Of a stretch of 64,000 bases of DNA, positions 1 to 7,663 are shown piece by piece. Each line of letters opens with the position of its first letter. Position 1 is the first letter of the stretch. Below the pieces are notes generated by a model. The model was given only the letters and a program-made list of their open reading frames with translations. It was not told where the DNA came from and did not search any database. The stretch comes from Actinomycetes bacterium (GTDB lineage: Bacteria; Actinomycetota; Acidimicrobiia; Acidimicrobiales; JAJYXR01): assembly GCA_021801795.1 (NCBI GenBank), contig JAJYXR010000027.1:1-64000 (forward strand), in the 5' to 3' direction. The translations under genes were made by a program, and so were the position numbers.

Positions 1-233
1 GGCACCTCCAGTCCCTCGTCGGAGAGCCTGCAGGAGGCGACCTGCTCAGGCCGGATGTAGTACTTCGTCAAGAGCAGTATCGGAGCGAGCTGCCCTGCCT
101 CCTCGGCGACCGCGAACAGTGCCGCCTCTACCTGGGGCACGAGCTCGAGAATGTGCTTGCTGCGGCGCTTGTCGGAGCTGCCCGTTGCTTTCCCTCGGGA
201 ATTCGCCCAACCTGCCGAGGTGCCCTCGCCCAT
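1..233 (-). CDS. Partial protein, possible tyrosine-recombinase-like (runs off window start)
   Basis: An open frame starts at an ATG that overlaps the stop of the upstream gene by one base (TGATG) and continues without a stop to the window edge, about 77 codons. A basic N-terminus (residues 13-26) is followed by a helical stretch and then LLLTKYYIRPEQVASCRLSD. That segment resembles box I of tyrosine recombinases (typically G-L-R-x-x-E-x-x-x-L-x-W-x-D), with Arg at the expected place. This reading is tentative because only the N-terminal part is visible. It is the fourth gene of a tightly overlapping leftward operon with an excisionase-like HTH protein and a recombinase-like protein, so a role in element mobility is likely. 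It could also be an unrelated accessory protein. Confidence 0.55.
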   Translation of the reverse strand, partial: MGEGTSAGWANSRGKATGSSDKRRSKHILELVPQVEAALFAVAEEAGQLAPILLLTKYYIRPEQVASCRLSDEGLEV

Positions 234-1873
234 CAGTCAGCCCTCCAGCGCCGGTAGGCACCCACGAGCTCCTCGGGCCAGGCGCGCAGGTAGCTCGCCC
301 GGGTCTCACGTCGGCGGTGCCCGAGCAGTGCCGTCGCGGTCTCCCGATCGAGGCCATGTAGGTGCCGGGCATAGAGCTGAGCGAGAGCCATACGGGTGAA
401 TCGGACGCTGCAATGTGGCACCGCTTCCCCGGTTCGCTCCTCAAAGTGCTGACAGAACCGCCCGATCGCCCCGGCGAGCTCGTTTCGGCGCCACTGCGGT
501 GGGTCAGCCGGCGCGTCCGGATCGAGCCAAGACGGATCGAAGCCGACGAGCGCCGCGAAGGCTCGTGGGATAAAGAGAAGCCCCGTCCCGGTCTTGTTCG
601 CCTGCCAGGGCGCATGGATCAGGTAGCCCTCGTCGACGGCGACGACGTAGGAAGGCCTGAGTGAGAGCACCACCGAAGCGCGCGCCGCGCTTACCAGCTG
701 GAGGAGCACGAGCTGCCCGTCTGGCTCGTCTGCGAGGAGCTCCGGGGCGAGCGCGAGGAGCTCGAGGCTTACTTCTGCCCGCGGGCAGAGGTCGTCGTGG
801 ATCCCCTGCCAGCGGGTTACGCCCCGCCTTGGCACGGCGATCCCCTTCGGCACGGCGGTGATCGGCGCGCCGAGCGCAGCGACGCGTCGCAGGTAGCCGA
901 GGAACGGATTGAAACCTCTCATGACCCGCTGGGCGGCCAACTGGTTAGCGCGCTCTTCGCTGCAGTCCTCGATCTCGAGGATCTCCTCTGCGATCTCTGC
1001 TGCGTCGTCGAGGAGGGCTTCGTCGTAGGCGGCGGCTGACTCCTCATCTAGGACCACATGGCCGAGGAGGTCCCGGCGGGGGCTCATCGTCGGGGGACCC
1101 TCAAGGCCAAGTACCCGCGCGAGGCGAGAGAGATGCGAGACTGCCGAGGTCGTTGACTCCCAGCGGGCAGGTTTATGGGCGGCCCCGTGGACGAGGATCG
1201 CCGAGGCCTCGGCGGGTAGACCGGCGAGCACCCTTACGGGTTCGAGGGCGGCCCTAGGGCCGAACCGGGGACGACGCTCTGCAGCCCACCCCGCAATGAC
1301 CGGTGGCAGCACCCCACTCGCCGCGAGCGCATCCGCGAAGGCCGTGCCGGTCTCCTCGCGCACCTCGCGGGCGGCGGCGACAGCGTCTATCTCGTGGCCG
1401 TCCACGCTCAACAGCTCGGGAACGCCAAGCGCCGCGAGCAGGCTCATGAGCGAGCTAGGCGGCCGGTCCTCGAAGGCGACGGTGAGCACGCGGCGCGCCT
1501 CATAGAGATCGAGAGGGCGGGGGATGCAGCCGAAGAGGTGCTGGAGCACCCCTTCGAGCGCAGCCACACGCTCTTCGGGGAAACGGACTACGAGCTCATG
1601 GCGTAGGTGCAGGTAGCAGGTCGTGTCCTGGTAGCAGTCGAGGAGCCTGGGACGTACCAGTCCTGGCACGCCGCTGAGGGCGAGGAGACCGCTGACTTGC
1701 GTCGCAAGGCGCGGGTCGCTGCCAAACTCCTCAGCCCACCGGGATGGCGCGGCCTCGACTAGATGTGCGAGTCTGCGTGGCAGGTCGGCTGGCGACACGC
1801 CGAACGCTCCGCCCACCTCCTGGGCCAAGGCATCCAGGCCGGTTGGGCTGGGTCGAACGACGCAGCGCATCAC
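233..1873 (-). CDS. Divergent tyrosine-recombinase-like protein
   Basis: A protein of about 546 residues. Near the C-terminus are HCSVRFTRMAL (His-x3-Arg box) and ALLGHRRRETRASYLRAW, which matches the LGH...Tyr block of tyrosine recombinases. Further upstream SAARASVVLSLRPSYV fits the first catalytic Arg box. The spacing of R, H-R, H and Y suits a lambda-integrase-type catalytic domain in the last ~200 residues, while the long N-terminal part is not recognisable. Start is GTG (1873, GTGA overlap) or ATG (1870, TGATG overlap), both coupled to the preceding gene. It would cut and join DNA through a Tyr-phosphate intermediate. Its divergence from the tRNA-adjacent integrase suggests a separate recombination task or a nested element. 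Confidence 0.75.
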   Translation of the reverse strand: MMRCVVRPSPTGLDALAQEVGGAFGVSPADLPRRLAHLVEAAPSRWAEEFGSDPRLATQVSGLLALSGVPGLVRPRLLDCYQDTTCYLHLRHELVVRFPEERVAALEGVLQHLFGCIPRPLDLYEARRVLTVAFEDRPPSSLMSLLAALGVPELLSVDGHEIDAVAAAREVREETGTAFADALAASGVLPPVIAGWAAERRPRFGPRAALEPVRVLAGLPAEASAILVHGAAHKPARWESTTSAVSHLSRLARVLGLEGPPTMSPRRDLLGHVVLDEESAAAYDEALLDDAAEIAEEILEIEDCSEERANQLAAQRVMRGFNPFLGYLRRVAALGAPITAVPKGIAVPRRGVTRWQGIHDDLCPRAEVSLELLALAPELLADEPDGQLVLLQLVSAARASVVLSLRPSYVVAVDEGYLIHAPWQANKTGTGLLFIPRAFAALVGFDPSWLDPDAPADPPQWRRNELAGAIGRFCQHFEERTGEAVPHCSVRFTRMALAQLYARHLHGLDRETATALLGHRRRETRASYLRAWPEELVGAYRRWRAD

Positions 1874-2331
1874 AACGACCTCCTCTCGCCTCGGGGGACG
1901 ATCTCGAGCTCGACGCCGCGGTCGGGCAGCTCGCGGCGATAGACATCGACTGGTACCGAGCGCAATCGACGACGGCGGTCCCGCCGTGGCACGAGCGCAG
2001 CGGGCAGCAGTCGTCGCACCTCCCGCCCGCGTAGCCAGACCTCTCGTCGACCAGCGACTGCTCGTAGTGCCACGAGCACTCCAGCAGCGACGTCGGTCGA
2101 GATGACGAGGCCCGAGATCGTCCTGCGTACCGACACCATGTCGACCTCAGACGGGAGGAGCGCCGTGAGCGAAATACGACGGTTCGTGGTGATGTGGCGG
2201 TCTACCGGGCCGTCATCGTCCGCGAGGGCGGTCGCGCCTCGCGACGACGTCCTCCGACGAGCGGCGCCAAGGGCCTCGAGGGGCGCAAAGAGGTCATCGA
2301 GGGCCGCAGGACTGCGCTCCGGAGCGGTCAT
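1870..2331 (-). CDS. Hypothetical protein in recombinase operon
   Basis: 153 residues, Arg-rich, with no family I recognise. It sits between an excisionase-like HTH gene (ATGA overlap) and a recombinase-like gene (GTGA or TGATG overlap), so the three are almost certainly co-translated. There is no signal peptide or membrane segment. The middle part (about residues 60-100, RISLTALLPSEVDMVSV onward) has alternating hydrophobic residues consistent with beta strands. It may be an accessory factor for recombination; this rests on context only. Confidence 0.65.
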   Translation of the reverse strand: MTAPERSPAALDDLFAPLEALGAARRRTSSRGATALADDDGPVDRHITTNRRISLTALLPSEVDMVSVRRTISGLVISTDVAAGVLVALRAVAGRREVWLRGREVRRLLPAALVPRRDRRRRLRSVPVDVYRRELPDRGVELEIVPRGERRSL

Positions 2332-2627
2332 GCGGCATCACCGCACTCGATGAGGCGTGACAGCTCGGTCGATGGGATGAGCACTCTGCGGCCTACGCGG
2401 CATGCACGCAGCTCGCCCCGGCGAATCAGCGAGCGGATGAGATCGGGGGAGGTGCCCAGTGATTCCGCCACCTCTGCCACGGACAGAGCGACGCGCGGAG
2501 TCCTAGTCGGCGGCCCATCCGCCAGATCTACGCCGAGTTCGGCGGCGGCACCGAGCAGCGCGTCGAGATCAACGCCTACTCGTGCGGCTAGCTCCTCCCA
2601 TCCAGGTGAGTCCATTTTTCCGTGCAT
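2328..2627 (-). CDS. Excisionase-like helix-turn-helix protein
   Basis: 99 residues. The C-terminal half contains ALSVAEVAESLGTSPDLIRS followed by LIRRGELRACRVGRRVLIP, the winged-helix pattern of the excisionase/MerR-like HTH_17 family, with the usual basic wing and a terminal 'IPSTELSRLIE' helix. Such proteins bind DNA and often control directionality of a recombinase. It is the first gene of the leftward operon. ATG at 2627 is the first start; a second in-frame ATG at 2615 is possible. A 19-bp palindrome lies about 60 bp upstream and may be its operator or an excision site. Confidence 0.8.
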   Translation of the reverse strand: MHGKMDSPGWEELAARVGVDLDALLGAAAELGVDLADGPPTRTPRVALSVAEVAESLGTSPDLIRSLIRRGELRACRVGRRVLIPSTELSRLIECGDAA

Positions 2628-2688
2628 AGCCAGAGTCTGGACGGGTACGAATTGGTTGCACGAAATATCTTGTTATGCTCGAACATGC

Positions 2689-2707
2689 CCATTTACTGGG
2701 TAAATGG
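2689..2707. promoter_or_regulatory. Perfect 19-bp palindrome in divergent intergenic region
   Basis: Arms CCATTTAC and GTAAATGG are separated by TGG, inside an AT-rich stretch between the leftward recombinase operon and the rightward HTH gene. The shape suits an operator for a dimeric regulator, for example the excisionase-like protein. No promoter elements were assigned. Confidence 0.45.
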
Positions 2708-2777
2708 TGGTTTCAGAGTTCATCATGTGCTCTTTTGTCTAGTAATGGCCACGGAGCCAAGATGATGCCGGACCCGC

Positions 2778-2987
2778 GTGGCCAGCCTGGCAGAACAGCA
2801 GATCCGACGTCTGGCCGGGTCAAGGGCGCGAGATCCCAAAGGACTACTGCTGCAAGGTGGTGCAGCACCTGATCGAGGTCGAGGGCTGGCATTACGACGC
2901 AAGTGCACCAGAAGGAGGCACCCGGTGGTTGCGCCGCCGAACCCGGCGAAACCCGCACAGAACGAAGCCACAGAGGAGGAGCGATGA
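2778..2987 (+). pseudogene. Possible frameshifted HicA-like remnant
   Basis: The frame starting GTG at 2778 begins plausibly (ASLAEQQIRRLAG) and ends HPVVAPPNPAKPAQNEATEE with a TGA that overlaps the next ATG (ATGA). The intervening part reads better in the neighbouring frame (PKDYCCKVVQHLIEVEGWHY then DASAPEGG), with GC-ending codons. Joined across frames, the text resembles HicA-type mRNA interferase-like proteins ('GW...GGHP...P'). Two compensating shifts would be needed, so this is either a decayed gene, sequencing error or a coincidence. Confidence 0.35.
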
Positions 2988-3877
2988 CCAAGAGCAAGAG
3001 GAACTGGTGGAGCGTGCACATCGAGGTCGCCGCTCTGTCGGCGAAGGCGCGCATCGACCCGGCCGACGAGCGCCTCCGTCGCCTCGCTGAGATTCTCGCC
3101 GCCAACGACGGCGTCGTGAGCTCCTCTCCGACCAGGCTCTCGCTCCGCTGCTCAGTCTCGAACGAGCGCCACGACGGAGCGCTCGGTGAAGGAACCGAGA
3201 TCGTCCAGAAAGCCATCGGTGAAGCGGGCCTCCCGATCTGGCCCGTCGTCCGGGCAGAGGCTGTATGCCAGGACCTTCTCGAAGCCGAGCTCGAGGAGCC
3301 CGCCACGCCCGAAGTGCTCGGGGTCGCCGAGGTGGCGAAGCTCCTTGGCGTCACCCGCCAGCGCCTGGCGGTGATCCGCCGTGACCACGAGAGCTTCCCG
3401 AAGCCATTCGTCGAGCTTGCGGCGACCCCCTTGTGGTACCGGGAGGCGGTCGAGGAGTGGGCCAAGACCTGGGCCCGGCGTCCAGGACCGAGTCCCTCAG
3501 CGCTGGCCGTGGCCGGGCTCGGGGCGTTGCTGCTCTCGCCGGCAGAGGACGATCCCTCTGAAGCGGTGGCAAGGGGGGTGCTCATCGCCGGGTGCATGAT
3601 CGCGGGCGTCGTGGGTGCGGCCTGGCTCCTCCGGCAACTGGACATGGTCGCTTGGAGGAGACCCAGGATGGCACCCAGACGCACAACCGCTCGAGACAAG
3701 CCGAACTGGCAGAACTGGGCCAAACGTCTCGCTGCCGCTGCCGTGGTCCACTTCGTGGTGGACCTCGTCAGCGAACCCCGCTGCCCGCGTTGCAAGCAAC
3801 GAACGTGGCTCGAGTGGTGCCAGGTCTGCCGGAGCTTCGTCTGGCCGAGACGTCATTGGCCCCGACAGGAGAACTGA
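2984..3877 (+). CDS. HTH protein with two hydrophobic segments and a C-terminal zinc ribbon
   Basis: 297 residues from the ATG preceded by AGGAGGA six bases upstream. An N-terminal domain begins KRNWWSVHIEV. Next comes an HTH of the MerR/AlpA type at about residues 112-143 (LGVAEVAKLLGVTRQR), with the family-typical 'FPKP...LWYREAVEEWAKTW' tail. Hydrophobic segments lie at about 173-185 and 197-217. A C-terminal CPRC...CQVC pair (about residues 267-282) looks like a zinc ribbon. HTH proteins of the first half's type are common in actinobacterial mobile regions next to small HicA-like ORFs. The membrane and zinc parts are unusual, since they would tether a DNA-binding protein to the membrane. 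Function is unknown. Confidence 0.75.
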   Translation: MTKSKRNWWSVHIEVAALSAKARIDPADERLRRLAEILAANDGVVSSSPTRLSLRCSVSNERHDGALGEGTEIVQKAIGEAGLPIWPVVRAEAVCQDLLEAELEEPATPEVLGVAEVAKLLGVTRQRLAVIRRDHESFPKPFVELAATPLWYREAVEEWAKTWARRPGPSPSALAVAGLGALLLSPAEDDPSEAVARGVLIAGCMIAGVVGAAWLLRQLDMVAWRRPRMAPRRTTARDKPNWQNWAKRLAAAAVVHFVVDLVSEPRCPRCKQRTWLEWCQVCRSFVWPRRHWPRQEN

Positions 3878-3940
3878 CAAGACCCACCGCCGGATACGGC
3901 ACCGGCCTAGATCGAGCGCCCTCGGAGACCTCCGAGTCCC

Positions 3941-5107
3941 TTACCGCTCGCCCTGCCCCATCAGGCCACCCATGTGCGCCGCCTGGTCCTGGTCCTGGGA
4001 GTGGACGAAGTGGGCGTAGCGCCCGAGCAGCACCCCTGGACTGTTGCCAAGACGCCCCGCCACCGCGGTCACCCCGAACCCTGCAGCGAGCAGCTGGGTC
4101 GCCGTAAAGTGCCGCAGATCGTGCAGGCGCACGTTACCCAGGCCCACGCTCCGGCGCAGGCGGCCGAAGCGATGGGTGACCACCTGGGGGTGCAACGGCC
4201 GGCTGCCGTCGATCTCCTGGGAAAAGACGTAGGCGTCGGGAACCAGCCGCGTGGCGAAGAACTCGGCACGCTCCTGCTGCCATGTCCGCAGCCCGCGCAG
4301 GGCCTCGACGGTCCCCTCGTCGAGAGAGATCGTTCCCTCCCCCCGTGGGGACTTCGGGAACGGTGCCACGATCAGCTCGTTTCCCTCCCCGAGTTTCACC
4401 ACGCGGAAGATCGAGGCCACGGCCCTCCCGAGATCCACCTCGCACCAGCGCAGTCCGCAGAGCTCTCCCCTGCGCCGGCCGGTCGTCGCGGCCACGAGCA
4501 GGTACGTCCCCCAGAGCGTCCCGTCCTCGGCCCCGGATGCAGTCTCGATGAGCAGGCGGACCTGCTCGGGGGTCGGCGGGATGAGCTCGCCGCCGTGGGC
4601 CTTCGGCGGGGATGCGGCGGCGGCGGGATTGCGCGTGAGCTGCTCCCAGCGGACCGCCTGGCCGAAGACGAGGGAGAGCACGGTATGGACCTTGCGGACA
4701 GTGGCGGGGCTGAGGGGCCGGCCGTCGCGCCCACCGGTCTCCAGAAGGCGTCGGTAGAACACGTCGAGATCGCGGGTCTTCACCTTGCTGATCGGGCGAG
4801 CGGCGAGTGGGCTCGGGTACACGTATCGCTCCAGGCTGCCACGGAACTCTCTGGCGGTGTTCGGGCTGAGGTCGGGTGCTGCATGGGCAAGCCACGCCTC
4901 GCAGGTGTCTTTAACGGTGGCCGATCCACCTTCTGCTCTGGGTTCTTCGACCTCGCTCGCGAACTTCGCCAGGGCCCTTAGTGCCTCTGAACGATTCGTC
5001 GCCGCCACAGTTCTGGTGCGCTGGCGGCGCCTTCCGGTCACCGGGTCGGGCGGACCGTCCACGGTGAGCCTCCAGCGCCCCACCGAACGCTCCGTCACCG
5101 ACCCCAT
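3941..5107 (-). CDS. int: Tyrosine integrase of tRNA-Glu-associated element
   Basis: 388 residues from the ATG giving MGSVTERSVGRW; the upstream extension is not integrase-like. An N-terminal AP2-like arm-binding region and a SAM-like core-binding domain (about 80-170) precede the catalytic domain: ATTGRRRGELCGLRW (first Arg), HDLRHFTATQLL (H-x2-R), LGNSPGVLLGRYAHF (Asn where most have His, then the nucleophilic Tyr). The gene lies about 110 bp from the encoded CCA end of tRNA-Glu, the classic arrangement for an element inserted into the 3' end of a tRNA. It converges with the HTH gene. The other att copy is not in the window. Confidence 0.93.
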   Translation of the reverse strand: MGSVTERSVGRWRLTVDGPPDPVTGRRRQRTRTVAATNRSEALRALAKFASEVEEPRAEGGSATVKDTCEAWLAHAAPDLSPNTAREFRGSLERYVYPSPLAARPISKVKTRDLDVFYRRLLETGGRDGRPLSPATVRKVHTVLSLVFGQAVRWEQLTRNPAAAASPPKAHGGELIPPTPEQVRLLIETASGAEDGTLWGTYLLVAATTGRRRGELCGLRWCEVDLGRAVASIFRVVKLGEGNELIVAPFPKSPRGEGTISLDEGTVEALRGLRTWQQERAEFFATRLVPDAYVFSQEIDGSRPLHPQVVTHRFGRLRRSVGLGNVRLHDLRHFTATQLLAAGFGVTAVAGRLGNSPGVLLGRYAHFVHSQDQDQAAHMGGLMGQGER

Positions 5108-5217
5108 CCCCCAGTGCCGTCCACGCTGAACCACACCGAAATTGTGACCAAAATGTGACCACTTGGCAAGTGGCGGGAGCTGATCGGAACTCATACCCCC
5201 ATCTACCTGCACGTTCG

Positions 5218-5293
5218 TGGCAGCCCCAACGGGATTCGAACCCGTGTCTCCACCTTGAGAGGGTGGTGTCCTTGGCCACTAGACGATGGGGCC
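5218..5293 (-). tRNA. tRNA-Glu (CUC)
   Basis: A cloverleaf folds on the minus strand. The acceptor stem GGCCCCA pairs with TGGGGCT, the anticodon arm CCACC-CTCTCAA-GGTGG has anticodon CTC, the T arm is ACGGG-TTCGAAT-CCCGT, the discriminator is G and CCA is encoded. A TATACC-like -10 hexamer lies about 40 bp upstream. Its 3' end is the likely attachment site of the neighbouring integrase. Confidence 0.96.
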
Positions 5294-5567
5294 CTGCGAT
5301 GTGGCCACGTCCCTCCCGGGGTCCTGACCAGGTATAACAGGCTACCAGCCCGCTCCGGTGCTCCTGCAAGTCGCCAGCCTGAGCGAGACTTTGCCACAGT
5401 TCTAGCCACAACTGCTGCCACAGGCCGCGCTGACGAGGCCGCGGTGAGGGCTCCGGCGGGCCATGCAGGCGATTCAGTGTCCCCGAAGGTCCGACACCTG
5501 GCCAGCACTGGGAGTTCCACTATCGCCGGTTCGCATGCGGCGGAGCGCTTGATCTGCCGCGATCGGC

Positions 5568-5990
5568 TCAGAGCGCCGACGAGGGTTGGTCGGGGTGGGG
5601 GATCGAATGCAGATCGAGGTCCTCGATGCCGGAGAAGTCGTCGGGGTTGACGGTATAGAGGGGTAGCCCGGTGGCAATAGCGATGGAAGCGATCATGGCG
5701 TCGTAGCTGCGGGCTTGAACCTTACGGCCGCTGGCGCGCAGTGACGCTGCCACTCGGCCAAATGCCCTGGCCGCGTCGGCATCGAATGGCAGCGGTTGGA
5801 AGTCAACCTCGGCCTGTTGGAGCACGCCCTGACGGGCTGCTCGCTCTTTACGGGTGGTAGCCACGAGTGGACCGACTGATAGCTCTGCTAGGGTGACGCT
5901 GGTGATGACCGGCTCCTCCGGCAGATCGCTAGCGTGCAGGTGGCCGAGCAGGACAACCGCGGACGTGTCCAGTATTCCCCGCCCGCTCAC
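5568..5990 (-). CDS. vapC: VapC-type PIN-domain toxin
   Basis: 140 residues with the PIN-domain acidic residues: ILDTSAV at the N-terminus, LAELSVG near residue 35, SYDAMIASIAIATG and NPDDF toward the C-terminus. PIN toxins are Mg2+-dependent ribonucleases, usually cutting tRNA or rRNA. The start overlaps the antitoxin stop by four bases (ATGA), the standard toxin-antitoxin layout. It lies just outside the tRNA-Glu end of the integrative element, so it may be chromosomal or belong to an older insertion. Confidence 0.92.
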   Translation of the reverse strand: MSGRGILDTSAVVLLGHLHASDLPEEPVITSVTLAELSVGPLVATTRKERAARQGVLQQAEVDFQPLPFDADAARAFGRVAASLRASGRKVQARSYDAMIASIAIATGLPLYTVNPDDFSGIEDLDLHSIPHPDQPSSAL

Positions 5991-6223
5991 AGACGGGAGT
6001 CGATCGCGTGATCAAGGTCCCTGCGAAATGCATCGGGATCGAATCGAGCTAGCCTCGTCCATCGCTCGATCAACACGCCAGCCTTGAGGGGGCGCCGTTC
6101 CAGTGGCCGAAGTTCGGCTACCTGCCGCCCATCGCGGGTGACGGTTACCCGGTCGCCGCGTTCCACGCGATCGATGACCTCGCCACCGTGGTTGCGCAGA
6201 TCCCTGATCGAAACCTCGCTCAT
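5987..6223 (-). CDS. vapB: Phd/YefM-type antitoxin (VapB)
   Basis: 78 residues. N-terminal SIRDLRNHGGEVIDRVERGD and VTVTRDGRQVAEL are the Phd/YefM DNA-binding and dimer fold. The C-terminal half (IERWTRLARFDPDAFRRDLD) is the toxin-wrapping tail. It is expected to neutralise the downstream PIN toxin and repress the operon. A 10-bp palindrome (TCACCGGTGA) lies 12 bp upstream beside a TACACT -10-like hexamer, consistent with autorepression and a very short leader. Confidence 0.92.
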   Translation of the reverse strand: MSEVSIRDLRNHGGEVIDRVERGDRVTVTRDGRQVAELRPLERRPLKAGVLIERWTRLARFDPDAFRRDLDHAIDSRL

Positions 6224-6235
6224 AAGGTCAGTGTA

Positions 6236-6245
6236 TCACCGGTGA
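6236..6245. promoter_or_regulatory. Palindrome upstream of vapB
   Basis: TCACCGGTGA is a perfect 10-bp inverted repeat. On the minus strand TACACT, a good -10 match, follows it directly. Probably the autoregulatory site of the VapBC pair. Confidence 0.4.
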
Positions 6246-6329
6246 GACCTATTGGCTCAAGCCCAGACGAGTGCTGTGAGACGATCACCGCACCAGTCGT
6301 GTTGGGTGGATGACTAGACGTGCGCCGCA

Positions 6330-6354
6330 AACCCCTGGCTTCAGCCATGGGGTT
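6330..6354. other. Stable hairpin resembling an IS200/IS605-type end
   Basis: AACCCCTGGC pairs with GCCA-T-GGGGTT (one bulge, four-base loop). From memory, hairpins of this CCCCTGGCTTC...GCCATGGGG type are common at ends of IS200/IS605-family elements and in tnpB-associated RNAs. No tnpA or tnpB lies nearby, so if real it is a solo remnant. It ends three bases before the lipoprotein ATG and could also control translation. Confidence 0.4.
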
Positions 6355-6357
6355 CCC

Positions 6358-7590
6358 ATGACCAAGTGCGTTCCCCCTGCCCGCCTTCACTTGGCCCCGG
6401 TCCTACTTGCCATTACTGCGCTGCTGCTCAGCGCGTGTGGGGGATCCGAGCCGGGGGCGATCCGCAGGTCCTCCTCTACAGCACCACCCTCCGGCGCCGA
6501 GACCGTCACCACGCCCTCGCCGGCGCAAGGTGGGACGGGGCCGAGTCCGCAGGTGGTGAACGTGGTCTCGGCCGGAGCCGACCCCACGGGAGCACGCGAC
6601 TCGACCGCTGCCATCGGAACCGCCATTACCGAAGCAGAATCCCAGCCAGGGAGCGAGGTCTACTTCCCACCCGGTCGCTACCTCCTCGACGACCCAGTGC
6701 GGAACCAGGTGGACTTCACCATCGACCGGCCGATCCGACTGATCGGTGCCGGTCCTTCAAGGACAGTGATAGTGAACGAGCTCGGTGCCAGAGACCCCGC
6801 CGCTCCGGTAGCCACCACGGTCTTCGAGATAGTGACCAACCGCTCCACCGGAAGCGGCGCAGGTGACGGGACGACCATCTCCGGCATGACCATCGACGCG
6901 GCAACCTACGACGCTGGCACCCCCATAATGGACTTCGCGAACCACACCACCATCTCGGATCTCGTGGTGGATGCTCCGAGGAGCACGAACACCTATAACC
7001 CGAACGCCTTCGGCATCCGTGTAATAGCGGTCTGCAATCCCTCCGACCGATCGCGAATCTTCCGGACCGGGAATCTCGTCGAGGACGTCACAATCGACGG
7101 CAGCGGCATGGCGGGGCAGACCGAGCTCGACCTGTCCTGCCAGCGGGACACCACAGTCGACGACGTGACCATCCACGGGAACGGACTCGACGTCTTCTAC
7201 TGCGACCACGACACACTGGAGAACCTGAACCTGGTTGGCTCCCCTGTTCCCGCCGGGCAGGCCCCCAGCTACACCTGGGTGGTAACCGGCTCGTACGACA
7301 TCACCTTCGAGAACGTCCATACCACCGGATCGGGGGGTGTTATAGCGCCGGACGTGCGCGACGTAACGAGGAACCTGCTCGTGGAGAACGAGACCATGAC
7401 CGGCACCGGCTCGTTCATGTCCATCGGCGACTCACTGGACACCACCATCGAGAACAGCCACCTGCTCGGAATCCGCCTCGACCCGAAACGATCGCTCGTC
7501 GGGCTCGACGTCGAGCACACCAGCTACGCAGGCGTGTCCTGTCCTACCGACGGCCAGATCGAAGGCCTCTCTGGAATCGCGTGTCCATAG
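6358..7590 (+). CDS. Secreted beta-helix lipoprotein (pectate-lyase-like)
   Basis: 410 residues from the ATG that gives a clean signal peptide: MTKCVPPARLHLAPVLLAIT ending in lipobox LLSAC. A Ser/Thr/Pro-rich linker (about 30-75) precedes 'VNVVSAGADPTGARDSTAAI...VYFPPGRYLL', the hallmark N-terminus of the pectate_lyase_3/right-handed parallel beta-helix fold. The rest is repetitive short strands (VEDVTIDGS, VDDVTIHGN, FENVHTTGS). Such proteins are lipid-anchored on the outer face and usually bind or cleave polysaccharide; the substrate cannot be told. An in-frame upstream ATG at 6310 would place the hairpin inside the gene and spoil the signal peptide. Confidence 0.88.
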   Translation: MTKCVPPARLHLAPVLLAITALLLSACGGSEPGAIRRSSSTAPPSGAETVTTPSPAQGGTGPSPQVVNVVSAGADPTGARDSTAAIGTAITEAESQPGSEVYFPPGRYLLDDPVRNQVDFTIDRPIRLIGAGPSRTVIVNELGARDPAAPVATTVFEIVTNRSTGSGAGDGTTISGMTIDAATYDAGTPIMDFANHTTISDLVVDAPRSTNTYNPNAFGIRVIAVCNPSDRSRIFRTGNLVEDVTIDGSGMAGQTELDLSCQRDTTVDDVTIHGNGLDVFYCDHDTLENLNLVGSPVPAGQAPSYTWVVTGSYDITFENVHTTGSGGVIAPDVRDVTRNLLVENETMTGTGSFMSIGDSLDTTIENSHLLGIRLDPKRSLVGLDVEHTSYAGVSCPTDGQIEGLSGIACP

Positions 7591-7663
7591 GCGACCTGAT
7601 TCACTGAGGCCTATCGGCACCGCCCGATCCATGAGAACCGCCCGACCTCGGTCGCCTCACAGA

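Noticed and set aside
46..615. Long reading frames opposite the recombinase genes
   Set aside because: Arg/Pro/Ser-rich translations typical of antisense frames in GC-rich DNA; they overlap better supported genes on the same or other strand.
2713..3795. 360-codon minus-strand frame opposite the HTH/zinc-ribbon gene
   Set aside because: Low-complexity Ser/Ala/Arg composition with no motif; the plus strand has a strong ribosome-binding site, a recognisable HTH and Cys pairs.
1..3900. Second att copy of the tRNA-Glu 3' end
   Set aside because: I looked for the T-arm/acceptor sequence and its complement in this part of the window and did not see it; the far end must lie outside.
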